DNA from: Rhabdornis inornatus
Lineage: Eukaryota; Chordata; Aves; Passeriformes; Rhabdornithidae
Length of the DNA stretch: 64,000 bases
Assembly (NCBI GenBank): GCA_013397075.1
Contig: VWZS01004363.1
Coordinates: 695,528-759,527 of the forward strand
Reading direction: 5' to 3'
In this document: piece by piece, positions 29,090 to 42,840 of the stretch
Layout: each line of letters starts with the position of its first letter
Numbering within the stretch: the first letter of the stretch is position 1
Made by a program: the position numbers and the translations under genes
The notes under the pieces: model-generated
What the model saw: only the letters and a program-made list of their open reading frames with translations
The model's database searches: none
Told to the model about the DNA's origin: nothing

Positions 29090-29900
29090 TGAATTATATT
29101 GCTATCGTTTTTTTCTTTCCACTTATTGGCTGAGTTCATGTGTCAGCCATTTCATTAATTTGCTTAGGATAGAAATTACGGTAATAGCTCTGTAATCACT
29201 GGGGGTGTTCCACTTTCTCTTTTCCCATATGGCCTCTTTGTATCTTAAGTGGAGCTCTGCCAGAATTCCAATAAATATCAACAATTAAGCCCAGCAGTCC
29301 AGACAACTTCTAAATCAATTCTTAAAAGTACTGCATGTAAGTTACGGGATCTCTGTGATTACAACAGCTTGCCTTGACAGAGTTTTCAAGAGCTCTCTCG
29401 CTGCTGGAATCACCTGCACTTCACTGTTTTAGCAAAATGTGAATGGACTCTTCCATGTCTATGTAAATATAGGACAAAACCCCTTGTTAAGCACATCTTA
29501 TCGGGCATCATTGCTACTAAATTTGTCATCTTCCAAGGAAGGAATCGTTATTACGATTCATTTTTCTCAACTTATATTTTTTATAAATTCTTATGAATTC
29601 TGTTAATGCTGCTAGCCATTCATTTACTGCTATACATTTAACTTACCCTTCCACTATCTCTATATTAGATCTATGATTCCTAATCATTACGAATTTCCTC
29701 TTTTTAACTTTTGTTACATTCTGTCCAGTCTTTGGCCAATTTTATTGCTTGTTTGCTTTACATTCCACAACAACCAAAACAATTTTTAAGGTAAGAATAC
29801 CTTTTTTGCACATGTGCAGCTTAGGACAGATAATTTACAGCACATATACAAGCATCTTTCTGTTGATGTTTGTAAATATACCTGTTGTTACCCCTTCTCC
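29090..29900 (-). mobile_element. Possible ancient CR1/L3-type LINE remnant, antisense
   Basis: Scattered blocks such as 'ctctgccagaattccaataaatatcaac', 'ccagacaacttctaaatcaattc', 'gtaagttacgggatctctgtgatt' and the AT-rich run after them resemble the antisense of an old CR1/L3-like ORF2 as I remember it. Divergence is high and no reading frame survives. The call rests on memory of the family pattern. Confidence 0.35.
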
Positions 29901-30389
29901 AATGGCTTCCTTTGCTTTGTTGGCTAATACCTAAACATTACTTTTCCACTTTTTTCATGCATTTGGAAGTGGATTTTCAAAAAAGGAGTTAGGTACCATG
30001 GTTTAGAGCTTGAGTTCCAGTCAGTGCCCTGCAGCCCAGTCTTCAGTCAGCACTTGGTGTTCTTGCCTCTGCAGGAAGGAGGGGAAGGAAATGCTGGTTA
30101 TGTGACAGGCACCTGTTCCCAAATATCCAGCAAAAAACTTGGTCACTGACAGCACTTAGGTACCTACAGGTGGTGCTGAGAGATGGTCTGCCTGTCCTTG
30201 CTGGATGTTGGATGTAGCTTCTCACTACTGCTCCAGATGCTTAAGCCCTCCGTGGGTGTCGAGCCCAGGAGCTGTGTATGAACAGTACAGCTGTGGTGTG
30301 CAACACATGCTGCTCCTTTTATTATTTTACCATTATTTTATATTTACTCAATGAAAGCTGGATGTAAATAATTTTCTTTTTTTGTCACT

Positions 30390-30575
30390 AAGGAAAGGGA
30401 AGCAGTGGAGCAGCTCACCCAGAGAGGTTGATCAGCCTTGGTCCTTAAAAGGTTCCAGAACCAGACTGGATAAAAGTATGAACAACCTGGACTGAAGTCA
30501 CATCTGAGCCTGCTTTTTGAGCAGGAGATTGCACTAGATTATTTCCTCAAGTCCCTCCCAATTATTTTATGAGAT
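30390..30575 (+). mobile_element. CR1 LINE, 3' end fragment, sense orientation
   Basis: Ordered CR1 blocks: 'ctcacccagagaggttg', 'aaggttccagaaccagactgg', 'aacaacctggactgaagtca', 'gcctgctttttgagcagga', 'caagtccctcccaat', and a degraded ATTCTATGATT-type tail ('attattttatgagatta'). Confidence 0.7.
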
Positions 30576-33500
30576 TACATCAACCATGTTAATAATTAAT
30601 TCCTTTATTAAATTAATAAATTTGATGTGTAGAAAAATTGAATAGTTCTCAGATTATGTTAAAATTCCAAATTGTTTCTTGATAATACCTTTGATTTTTA
30701 ATGCACATATTTGCATTCTTTCTTAATTCTCTTCATGATCGAAAAGAGAACTCAGAAGAAGGACCTACCTCCATATCAATTAATTTGCATTATTCCAACT
30801 CATATATATGGTGGGACCTATCTATCCCATCTATCCCATCTTACAAAAAAAAGAGAGGAAGATAGTTAAGCTTTTTGGTGGGGGAAAGTAGTTTATAGTG
30901 GTAACAGATATTTATTATATCTTCAATAAAACATGGGCAATATTTCAGCATCCAAAACCACATTCCCATATGGTTTTGTTGGATAAATTTTTCCCTAATA
31001 TGACCATAAGGAAACTTCAAATATAATTTTGAAATATTGCAGATAGTGCAGTATTCCCTTACATGTCTCTTGGCATTAATTTTTGTATAGCAGAAATTGA
31101 ATTAAACTGTAGCACACACTGGCTTTTAGCAGATTTGCTTCACCTCTTTACAGATCTGTGATTGTGGTAATCTTATGCCAGAGACAATATAAAGCTATTC
31201 TAAATGGATATTTGCTAATGACCAGTTGTGTATTTGTTTCAACTGAGTTACTATAACGTGTTTCATGACTAAGCAGATTTTTCATGGAAAAAGTCAAATA
31301 CACTCTAAATGGAAAGAGGGGAAAATATTTTATTGACCTGTTGATTTGAGAGACTGGAGTATAAAGTAAAATCTGGATGCCTGTTAGTGTTCATAGCTTT
31401 GTGCAGCTGCTCTTCTGTCTTGTACTGGGAATAAAGGATTTTGCCAAGACCTTTAAGAAGAAAGTCCTTTAGCTGAGTAGCTGAATATGCATATCTTGCA
31501 ATTAAAATCAATATTTAGCTCTTGTCCTAATGCTCAATAGAAATATTAAGCTTCCCTTAAGTAATGTCTTTCCAGAGCAGCTCTGTGAAAATTAACTAAA
31601 TACACAGCTGACTCATAGCAGATCAGGGCAGTGAGCGATGTCTTAACATCAGATTGTACTAACAGTGAAGGCAAGAGACCTAGAGGGGAATAATTTGTCT
31701 TTCGGTTTTCTAACCTTACTTATTGTACAGGTAATTAAAAAAAAAAAAAGGAAAAAAAAAATCACTTTTTTAGGTACCTGCCTGAAAGCTGCTCAGTATT
31801 TTTTAATGGGTGCTCAGTATTTTGTAGTGCACAGTTCTCCAGTGAAAACATGAAAACCAAAAATCCTTTCTGTTTTCTTTCATTGAAAAATGTCTGCAGC
31901 CATCTCACTGAAATAAAAATGTGCCTGTGTCTGTGATGATCTGGATTTAATGAATGAACCTGAGTAGAGAAATGCACAAGTCAAGCTTCACAGTTACTTC
32001 AGGCTGAGAGGTCTTTACAGCCCAGAGTACAGAACTGCCTTGGTTTAATGGGGCCAGGAGGGGAAATCTCACAATAATCTAGCTATAAGAAACAAAACCA
32101 AAACAAACAAAAATCTCCAGATGTAAAACCTTTGAAGAAAAGGCTTGCTTCTATTCTTTAATGTGGCACACAGTAGGGCTGCAATACACAAGTGAACAGG
32201 GTCAGTGCTACTACAATACAGCAATTAGCTGCAAAGCTGCAGCCTGATCCAATATATAATCTTTCCAAAACCATATACCCTAGTTATTGGCAAGCATGAC
32301 TTCTGACAAGACTGGAGATTTTTCCTCTGGTATTTCTCTGCTCTTGTCAGATATCTTTAGCGCAATTTTCTCTATCTTTCTTTCCTAATACTGTTTGTAA
32401 CCTAAGCTGACATGACTTTGAAATGAAACATTTAAAAAATGGTTTAAGGGCAGTACAGGACAGTGGAAGTGAATAAATAATTTCCTTCCTGTCATGTGAC
32501 AGTCTGTGCAATCCAACAGCAAATTAGGCACTTGGTTGCATCAATATATGTTGTAAATCTAAGCAATTGTTACTGTGTTTAGCAGTAATTCTCAAGAACA
32601 AGATTTAAAATTAACTAGCTGGTAGAGTTTTAAAGTGTTAAATGTTTTACAATACTTCAGCTACAAACAATTTATTATATTCCCAGGTATCAAAATTTGG
32701 TCAGTACAAAATTTTTTAAAATTAAAGTTTGCCTGTTGAATGTAAACAAAAGTATAATATTCTCCATACACCTGTTATGCCTCTAACATTTTAATGCAGA
32801 TTTCTTTTAGTGCCACTATTCTATCTTTAATCACAGTGATACAATCCTGTTGTCTTCAGATACCGTTTTCCCAAAATTTATACAGTGGTTTTCTCGCGGC
32901 CTTTTTAGGTGCACTGACAACACAGCCTAAATCTACTGTACCAACAGCTGCAAAGGTAATACTCTAAATCAGTGTCAAATGGAAGCTGCCCACCCTCAAA
33001 CAAAAGATGAAACAAACCAATCCTGCCTGTACAGCTGCCCATATCTTCTGAGAAAATCCAAACCAATATTTTATGGCACTTTCTACATCAAGGAGATGTG
33101 TGTATTAGACCACCAAAGATGAAGAAGGCTTTAAGTTCATGAATAACAGTGTAGGAAGCCTTCCTAGCTGCATTCTCAGTGCCATTGGTTGGGATCCAAA
33201 AAGGACTAAAATTAGGCCAGTAGACTTGACAGCAGGCTGAGGTGCCCTTAAATTGTAGACAACAGCTTTCTACAGGGGAATGTGGAGGCCTGAGTTATCC
33301 AAACTCCTTTGGAGATGTGTGGGGTCCATCAGAAGGCTCAGGATGGGAATTGTAACTGGTGTAAAGCAGTGGGGACAGATGTGTCCTACACCTCTCTGAA
33401 TCCAGCACTTTAGCACTGCTAAGAGCTGCCTGCCTCCATCCCAATGTGTATTTATGCACTCCTTCTCTAAAGACTGTTTAATCAAAATTCTCAGCAGAGA

Positions 33501-36500
33501 TCAGAACTAACATCCCATGCAAGTGCCCAATTAATTAAGACAGTCACTCTCTCATTACGTAAAATCCAACAGCTCTGAAAGAGAAGTTCAAGAGCTCCTT
33601 CAGAAGCTAGACTCTGCTCTGGGGTTATGGAGCTTATCTCAGGCAAAATTTGGAATTGTGCTGTGTTCTCCAAACATGAAGTTATGCAGTGGTCATCACG
33701 AGCACCATTGTCTTGAATGAAGATGGCTGCTGATGTATTTTGTGTGGGGCCCAAGCCAGTGGACAATCTGAGAAACCTTTACCATCTTGAGCCCTCTAGG
33801 AGCAATAGCAGGAGAGACAGCTGCATTGCAAATCCCAGCAGGCAGCCTAAAAACATCAAATAGCCCTTAAATTCCACAGAAGTCACAAGAATTAGGTGCC
33901 CCCAAGCATAATTTGAAATGTAATTATATTATCTGGGGAAGATGAATGCTTAAAGTTTAGGTACCAGGAGTAAAGAGGAGCTGAACCATACTATGAGTAT
34001 GTGGTTTTAACTGTAGCTCCCAAGTTTCATATTCAAAAGTTGTCAAGTAATCACAGAAATCTGGACCTTTCACTAGCAGTGTCTGCATCCTATTCCTCAA
34101 CCAAGCCATTTTACAGAATTTTTATCTCAGAGGAGAAACCTTACCAACCCCATGGAGCCCTGCAGGCATCTGTACCAGGCAAACAAGGAGGACCTCTGCA
34201 ATCATTATTGCCCTGGCAGCAGGATGCAGAAAACTCTCAGCTTTTATCTATGTTTGGGTCTCAAAGATGAGCTATGACTTCTAGAAAAGAAGATCTCTCT
34301 TCCTGAGGCAAGCATTTTACCCAAAATGCTAATAAAAATTAAAAAGAAGGCTCCCAGATTTAAAGAGTCTCATTCTGAGGAAACCTACTTGCTGCAAGAG
34401 CCTCTCCCTTTCTTTAGTTATCATATAAACATATATCTTCCTTTCATCTGAAAGATATTTAACCATTTTCCAAGCTGTTCTCAATTATAAATGAGAATGG
34501 GCCAAGCCGTAACCCCCACAACACTCTTCAAACGATCTTTTTCCTTATAATTGATATTTTAGATCATTTTATAACCACCTCAGCTATAAATTCATCCCCA
34601 TTATTTGTAATAAGTGCTGGCCTCATGTAAGTATATTGGCTGTTTTCCCAGAATAATGCTTTTGGAATGGAATCCGTTCGTACTGGGGGAAGTGGAGGAG
34701 AGTGAGGGATGATCTACAACCCTAAAAATCTCATAAATAATTAACCATAGTATGAGAAGATAGAAATGTTCTCCATAGTTAATCAGGGTCTCATCCCTTT
34801 AAAAATGGGATGTAGAAATACAGGCAAGGATTCCTTCTACCCCTCAAAACAGCTCAGCCCAGACCATCCTGTTTGTCACCTCAGGGGTGGTGAAATGTAA
34901 ATTTGCAGCAGAACTGAATAGTGCAGCACCAAGATTGCAGGGAGTGGAGAGCAAGCAACCCCTGAGATGCTGGGGTTTGGGGGAACAGGTTTGTCCCCTG
35001 AAAAAAGGTACCACCACTGTATGTCCTCCCCATGCACTCAGGTGAGTATGGTGACAATTTGCTTCTGCAGAGCGTGAAAAGGAATCTGTACATTCCTGCT
35101 CTGCCTGTGCACAGTGCCCAACCCAACAGCAAAGGACTGCTGCCTGCATCCTTCCCTATTGGAGGGATTACCTTGTTTACCAGAGGGGCTCTGAAAATGT
35201 ATCAGAGGATGAGCTGCTGCTCTGGCACAAAGCTTGATGAGGGGCTCACTCACCTCAGCTGCCCTACCTGAGTGGCTGAGACCCCTTGCTGACCCAAGTA
35301 GCTGTCTACAGACCCCTTAAGAGCATTCCCTTTCCATGGTCTGCTCCAGCAGCCACTACTGTTCTTCCTGCAATTCTTAGGCTGCTGGGAAGGTGAGTAG
35401 AAGAGGCAATGGTCTGGAGTGAGGTGTGGGCTCTTGTCCTGCTAAAGGAGATTAAACTGAAGAGGCAGGACTGCAACAATGAGGCAATGGAGTGCCCTGA
35501 ACAGGACCATCTCCTGCAGCATCATGTAGAGGGATAGGGTGGGAATGTTGCTGGGAAAAATTTGGGTAGGGATTGCAAGGACAACTACTGCTGCTGTTGC
35601 TGGGAAGGGCCACCTGTGGCAATGTATCTTGACTGGGATTGCAGCAGTGATGGCGGCACTGGAAAGTGGGTGAGCAAATTGTTCTACATCCCTTGCCTGG
35701 ACTGGGAAGCCCCTGCAGCCTGCCACACTCCATGGGCTGAGAGTAGATGCCTAATCTGCCAAAGCTTCCCAGCCAGCTCTGCTCAGGACATATGTGCTGT
35801 AGGCAAGAGAATGAAATAAGGCAGCAGACAAGCTCAGGGAGGGTGGGGTTGGCAGTTCAGCAGCATGTCCTGGTTGGAAGTGCCTGGATCAGTTGGTAGA
35901 TGGCTGCATCCTGGAAGTGCCTGTGGGAGTGCAAAGTAGTTGAGTCACAAGTGGTTGGCTTTGTTGCCATTGTTATTTGAGATTAAAACTAAGCAAATAA
36001 TCAAGGAAACTTGCATTACTAGTGTCCCAGTGTTACTACAACTTGGGATGAAGCTCAAGTTTGCAGAGCAAACATCAATCTGCCATTTCCCTATTCTCTT
36101 TCTCTTGTCTGGCAACCAAACACTGTTCTTCTAGTCGAGGTTATTTGCCATCACCATTGACCTCCAATTTCCTGGATTGCACATAAATTGAGGTTGTATA
36201 AAAGAGAAGATTATCTCTATGACATGGCAGTGGACAAATGTCTGGGAGGAAGGCTACTAAGGTCAATGGGAGTGCACCTTTGTTCTTTCTCCTTCTTGTC
36301 TGTCCTCACACTGTAATCAGAAAAAAAGATAGAAAACATAGAAACCATGTCCTGGACCTTAGTGGTAGCTCCTCTCTCTGACCTTCCTGTCCATCCAATA
36401 CCATCTGCTGTCTTTCAAGCTTCCCAAGGCACCACACACTCCTACAGGGCTTTGCCTAGACTGTAGGCTGGGTTACCTATTTACAACAACTTGAGTTCGT

Positions 36501-37326
36501 TTAGGCTTTTACTGCATTGCCAGAATTCCTCTGAGGAATACAAGAGGAAGAAAATAATTGTCTGCAGCAGTTCATGTTGCAGAAAAATCTAATTAAATTT
36601 CAAGGGATGGAGATGGCTTCCTTCCACTAAAGGCTTTCCCCTGCTGAATTGCAAAAGCATATTGCAAATAACAAAGGGGCTAAAGCTTAAAAATACACCA
36701 AAGGAAAAAGGCAAACAAAAAATTGCCATAAGAATGTTTTATGCCAGAAATCATTAGAGAACTGCAATTGAAAGGCCATTACCAACTCCCACTATAATAA
36801 AAGACATTATAATTGTAATCTGAACAACTCGGGTGACACTTTCTACATTGTATATTTATCTCTCATGGGACACATCTTGGCACTGCTGCTTATTAATGTA
36901 GGTGATAATCATGTAATGAATAGCTGGATTGATAAGAGTATATTGAGAACAACTGCTAAAAATAGCTAAAAAAGCAATGCCCATTATATCTTTACTGGAA
37001 TCCTTGCAAAGAAACAGGAAGGACAGTCTTTAAAAATACTTAAAATATAAAATAAAGACAACCATAGCATTTAGAAAAATTTGTTCCAATCAGGACTAAT
37101 TTTAAGTTTCACATTTTTCTTGTTAGAGCAGGAATCTGTCCTAGTGAGCGAAACAAATCACGCAGGTAATTAGATATTGAGGAAAAGGTAGGTGTATACC
37201 TCTGAATTGTAATATTGCCTATATTTGTCAAGTTGGAAAACATACCTGTTTTAAATTAGTGCTTTTTCTGGCTGACAGCCAATTCCTCTTAAAACTATCA
37301 TCATTTCTCCTATTTTACCGTTTCAG

Positions 37327-37551
37327 TTATTTGGGTGTTTCCTCGCCTGGGAGACACGAAATGTCAGCATTCCTGCATTGAATGACAGCAAGTACATTGG
37401 AATGAGTGTATACAACGTGGGGATAATGTGCATTATTGGTGCTGCTGTTTCATTCCTTACTCGGGACCAGCCCAATGTGCAGTTTTGCATCGTTGCTTTA
37501 GTCATAATATTCTGCAGCACCATTACTCTCTGCCTTGTGTTTGTACCTAAG
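37327..37551 (+). CDS. GABBR2: GABBR2 coding exon (rest of TM5, TM6 and TM7)
   Basis: This 225-nt exon encodes 75 residues in phase 0-0. In order: LFGCFLAWETRNVSIPAL (end of TM5 and intracellular loop 3), NDSKYIGMSVYNVGIMCIIG and the rest of TM6, a short outer turn TRDQPN, then TM7 ending LCLVFVPK. TM6 is the helix at the interface that rearranges when the GABA-B dimer is activated, and GABBR2 is the subunit that couples to G protein, so this exon carries much of the signalling core. Splice sites are CCGTTTCAG before and AAG|GTAGGT after. The residues match what I recall for other vertebrates with essentially no change. If the donor were not used, the frame would run on into the intron to a stop at 37666-37668, dropping the coiled coil. 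Confidence 0.98.
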
Positions 37552-37984
37552 GTAGGTGAATTTGTTTTGCATGGGTCTGGATTTTTTTTCCTGCTGTTTT
37601 GTAATTATGATGCAATACATAGGTGTTTATCACCTTTCCAAGTGCAGGGCATGTGTATGAATTCTTAACAAAGCCCATCTCTTCTCTCCAGACCCTGAAG
37701 GAAAAACAAAGCTTCATGACATTTTGGAGAAAGTGTGAATATATGAGCTTCTAATGCCTATCTTTTTACTGAAATTGTGACTGGTGAAACAAAGTAGTTT
37801 CAAAGCAATAGTCTCTATTTCCAGCTTTCAGGAAATTTTTAGACAGAGTGGAGATGTAAGTGGAGATTCAGGGGGGACAGGTCCTGTTGTCTACTCTGCC
37901 ATGTTTCTTCTCTTCCCTCTTCTTTTTGGTGATCAGTCATAGGATGGATAATGGCATAAAGCCATTTATGCCAGAGAAATGGCA

Positions 37985-38220
37985 TAAAGCTGCCTCTGGG
38001 GAGTTTTAGGATGGATACTAGGAAAAGGTTCTTCACCCAGAGGGTAATTGGGCACTGGAAAGAGATATCCAGGGAAGTGGTAATAGCACCAGCTGGACAT
38101 AGTTCAAGAAGCATTTGAACAATGCCCTTGGGCACTTGGTGTGATCCTTGGGGTGTTCCTGTGCAGCTGGACTTGAGTGATCCCAATGGCTCCCTTCCCA
38201 GGATATTCTAAGATTCTTAC
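37985..38220 (+). mobile_element. CR1 LINE, 3' end fragment, sense orientation
   Basis: 'aggatggatactaggaaaag' then 'gttcttcacccagagggta', 'gggcactggaaagagat', 'ccagggaagtggt', 'ggacttgagtgatccc' and the tail 'atattctaagattctta' match the CR1 3' region in order. It lies about 430 bp after the TM6-TM7 exon. Confidence 0.8.
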
Positions 38221-41200
38221 GTACCCTAAACAAGATAATCAAGATCTCTGTTTCCATACCTACAAAATAGTAAGATCTTTCTAGTTCACTAGCATGATAA
38301 GAGATTGATTGTGTTGAAATCTCTAAGTCTTCATTTATGGTGGTACAATAGGCTTTGTCAGTACTTCAGAGGAAAACTCTATGTATCCTGCAAATGGTGA
38401 CACTGAAGTTATATTTATTAATGGGTATATTAAAGGACTAAGTGAGGCACAGACTGAGAGTCACCTGCTTTCATTCCATTTTGCTTTTTCGGGCTCTGAG
38501 GACAGGTTTATTGTGCCTTGTTGGAAGAATTCAGAAGATACTTACAGAGGACTGGAACTTGATCAGTTCCCTTGCAGAGTTAAGCTTTAGACATGAATAT
38601 GACAGATCTTGAATGAAGCAAAAACTGGTTTTTGCGTAAGCTTACTTAGCAAAGCCTCAACTACTAGGGAATACATTCAATGTTTTGAAGTAAAATGTTC
38701 AATTGTAGTCATTTTAAGTGGCTTGCATAAATACAGCTTATTACCTCAAATTAGATACATATGCAGTTGGATGTCTGAAACATTTGCAAGGCAAAATGTA
38801 GGTCTTTTTGCCTCTAGAATCTGTTTTTAGATTTTTCAAGTGAGTATTTATAAGTGGTTCTTTATTGGACCACATTCAATCAATGCATTGAGCAAATTGT
38901 AGTCAGTAGATTCTGGTGCTAAGTGGTATCCCATCTACCGGGGGGCTAAGAACTATGTGTGCAAAAGAAGCAAGAGAAACAACCTAATTAACTTTTCTCA
39001 AAGTATAGCCACTGAAAGAAATTAGAGGCACAGATTAGCAATAGAAGCTGATTTGTGATCTGCAAAAAAAAAGCAAAGTAATTCGTTCTCCATGACTGAC
39101 TAAACAGGATGCTTTGCAAGTTTTGTGATTCACCTCTCAAATATTAAAAAGCCATACAGTCATATTTTTGTTCTGGATCTTAGGGAAGAATCACAACTTT
39201 GCTCTAAATTGAGGGAAGATTCACAAATATGGCAATAGACTGTACTTTGAAACCCTGCAAGATTTAAGTGGGTAAGCCATATGAAAATGGCTTACATTAA
39301 AACTCTGATGCCAAAAATACCTCCAAAGAATGTCAAACTCTCTTCAAAGAGAATTATTAATGCTGTCCATGCCCTTTGCCCCTTTGCTTTCATGTTCCTT
39401 TTCCCATCCTTCTCTTCTCTTGTCACAGGCTCTGAAATGACTTTTCTGATTCCTTTTTTAACCCCTTCCTCTGATCTTCTTTTAAACCCCAATTAGCCTA
39501 CCCTCATTTTTCCTCTCAGTTCTTTTTTACTCAAAATATAAACATGAGCCACAGCATGAAGTCTCTAACCTCTCTCTGTGTATTGTCAGGTTTCCAAATG
39601 CTTAGCTATTTAGCAATAAAATTCATCATTGGATAAGGTACAAAAAAAAAGATGTTGAACCAGGGGCTAGAATGCAGCACTTCCAATGCCCACGTGAGTG
39701 TTTTCACAGCTGGAGAGTTCTTCTAGCACTCATATATATTGTCCTACATCTCCTCTGGCTGTGCTGTGCCACAGTCACAGCAGGACAGCTGGCAAGCACT
39801 CTCCCTTCAGCCTGCTCCAGCACAGGTTGCACAATGCCTCATCTGGACACCACAGAAGATTATATCTAACACTACCTAGCCTGTACATCTAGGTAAGATT
39901 TAGTGTGAGACAGGCACCAAATCTCTCCCCTCAAGCAATTATGTCATAAATTAGTACAATCTTGGCGTCTTAGTAAGGTTTCTGGTGAATACTAAAGCCT
40001 GTTGCTCATCAAGCACAGGCGATGATAATGAAGACGTGGAAGACTGCACTTTCTCATTATTAAACTGACCAGACAGATGCAAGCAGTAATGTGGTTGTGA
40101 GCCAGGTGAGTGCCACTACTTCTCTGCTGTCCAGAGTAAAATGCATTCCTTTTAACTAATCTTCAGCAGTCTCCTGGGTCAACAGTGTTGAAATTCAATT
40201 TTACCCCACAGCCCTTTTATGAATCTAAATAGGCAACTACTCAATGATGTAGACACACTAAGGAATGAAACATGACATTTTTCCCTTCCTTCTTGTCAGC
40301 TCTACTAATCTTACTTGCTTATAACATGGCAATTACTATACTTTTCCAGTTAAATGTCCACTTCATCCATTGCCATTTTGTTCAGTACCAAGTGCCTCAG
40401 AAAACAAACATGAGGAATATCCCATAGTAGAGTAAGAGAGATCAGAGGAAAAAATGCTCATACCCTCTCCATTTAAAGGTACAAATGTTGATAGCATTAT
40501 ACTGCATCGTACTTACATGAACTGTACACAATCTTGTCATCCAATCAAAAACTTTCCAAATATTGTTAAAACTATTATAGATTTCTGCATTCAAGGGTAT
40601 CTTGCAGAGGTTATTTGCAGAATTCAAACAACTGTTATGTATATTTTTCCTGTTAGAAATTAACCATTATGTCTAGTTATCTTTTTAATGACCAAGATGT
40701 CTATAGCACTTTACAGCATTTTCTTCACTTCTTTAAAAGAAAAAATCCTAATATGCATCCTCTCCTTGTGAAGTAATTGCCACGTCCTCATCCATGTTTA
40801 TGAAGCTTCCATGTCCTTCCATTTTTTTTTACTCCATCCATTTTGAGACAGAACACTGGGCTCACTTGTAGCTGCCCAGCAAGTGCATACCATTTCTGGC
40901 TGCAATGGCATTAACACATTAATTCTGGTCCAGTTTCCTGCAGAGCAGCAAGGCAAAATCAGTTCTAGGGATTAAAACATTCCTTGTCTGTGTTGGTAGC
41001 ATTTTATGCCTATTTGCAATTGGGTCTGTGGATATTTAGTGTTGACCCGTTGTAAAAATGGAAACTGCACAGATGTAAGACAGCAAGATGTAAGGTCCAC
41101 TGACTTTATAGTAGAAAATAAAATTTGAAAGTCCATCTAACCTCATTCTTTGTACAGCATGAGCCAATGACGTTGCCCATGGACTTTTTAATCTAGTCCA

Positions 41201-41479
41201 CACCATGTGAATGAATTCATTACACCATGTCCCTGTAGCAAAACACCCAATCTTTAGCTATAAACTCCCAGGTGAAGATGATTCAATGGCAATACTTCTA
41301 TCTTATATTCAGTTTTAACTTAGACCACATCAAATTGCAGAACTTTTATCTTGTAACACTTCTGCCTGCTGCTTTCAGAAGCTTTGTAATTACCATTCTT
41401 CACATTTAACTTCATTTTCATGTAGTTTTTGGTCTGGAACCTAGACACATCAGTCATTACAACCAGCCTAATTTGAAAC

Positions 41480-42840
41480 AAAGAATTATGAGAGTGCAGA
41501 CACTTCTCTCTAGGAAGGCCCAGCTACAGCAAGACATCCAGGGCCTTAAGAAGTTGGGTCTTAGTTAATTCCAGATGAATAATTCCCAACTCCTCTGAGT
41601 ATCTCTACCAGCATTTAACCACATTCACAATAGGAAAAGTTTTTCCTGTTGTTTAAGTGAAAATTTTGGTTTTTCATCCTGTGTCTCCCGCCCTTTCACT
41701 GCAGATCATTGAGAAGAGTCTGGCTCCATCCTCTTTACTCTCTTCCATCATATATTGAATATACATGAATAATATCATCCCCCCACAATGTCTTCCATCA
41801 CAAGGCTAAATAATCAGTCTCTACCTGTATCATAAGGGCTGCAACCTTCTTCGGCATTTTTGTGGCCCTTCTCTGGGCTTTCTTTACTACACCTGTTTCT
41901 CTCTTGTTCTGGGCAGCCAATACCTGGAGAAAACACCCCAGGTGTGCTCTCACCCAGGCTGAGTAGAAAGGAAGGATCACCTCTGTTGGCTCAGGGTACT
42001 GTTGGCTCATGTTCCACCACATTTACCAGTGCCTTTACTGGAAAGGTACTTTCCAGCCAAACAGACCTCGAGCTCTTTGGGGAGCTGTTTGGGGCTCATT
42101 TCTCCTCAAGGTCAGGACTTACTATTTACCTTTGCCTAGCTTTAGGAGGCCCAGACCCATTTCCTTCCAGACTGAGGAACAGCATTAATGACTGGCTACC
42201 ACAATCCTCTGAGCCTGTCAGTTCAGCCCAATTTGAATCCACTTCAGTGGACCCTTGCCCAGTCGCTTTATTAGCTTAACAATGAGGATGCTCTGGGAGA
42301 CAGTGTTAAATCTTTGTGTAAGTCAAGAAAAATAACTCTACCCTTGTCTACCAGCCTAGACATCTCACTGAAGACAGCTATAAATCAGGTTGGTCAGGCA
42401 GGATTTCTCTTTCATAAATCAACAATGACTGCTTCTAATCACGTTCTTGCTCTTCATGTTTGGAAATGGTTCCCCAGAGGATTTATTGCAGCATCCCCCA
42501 CAGACTGAGGTGAAGGTGGCAAGGAGGCATTTCCCCAAATTCTTCTTTCGCATCTCCTGAACAGAGATGTGACATTTCCTTTCTTCCAATCCTCAAAAAC
42601 TGCTCAAAATCAACATCATCTTCCAAAAGTAACTGAAAGTGGCCTCATGATGACATGGACCAGTTCGCTTAATCCTCAGGCATACAACTTGTCAGGTTGG
42701 CTGAACTTGATGTATTCAATTACTTTAGAGGTCTGGAATTTCTGAAGGCAAGTTTTACCAGTAAAGACTTAAGGTGAAGAAGACACAGAGCACCTTAGCC
42801 TTGTCCATCTACTTTACCACCTGAAAAATGAAATGTATTA
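41480..42840 (-). mobile_element. Long degraded CR1 LINE, antisense
   Basis: Antisense CR1 blocks extend over about 1.4 kb: 'gaagagtctggctccatcct', 'tttgtggcccttctctggg', 'caggtgtgctctcaccca', 'gctgagtagaaaggaaggat', 'aaatcaggttggtcaggca', 'tgtttggaaatggttcccca', and 'aggtgaagaagacacagagc'. Sense is on the - strand, so the 3' end is at the low coordinate. The 139-codon open frame on the + strand at 41860-42279 is antisense to this element and not a gene. The ORF2 frame is interrupted throughout. Confidence 0.75.

Larger units (their letters stand above)
24950..37326 (+). other. GABBR2: GABBR2 intron, 12.4 kb
   Basis: The intron starts with GTAAGC and ends in a pyrimidine-rich stretch with TTTCAG at 37321-37326. 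It contains a short CR1 3' end on the - strand (27700-27790), an older LINE-like stretch (about 29090-29900), a CR1 3' end on the + strand (about 30390-30575), a purine-rich run at 27296-27365 and a relatively GC-rich block at about 34840-35830. I see no coding exon in it. The part from 36750 to 37000 is AT-rich and repeat-free, and could be conserved regulatory DNA, but that cannot be shown from one sequence. Confidence 0.85.

Noticed and set aside
41860..42279. 139-codon open frame on the + strand
   Set aside because: It is antisense to a CR1 element and resembles no protein family.
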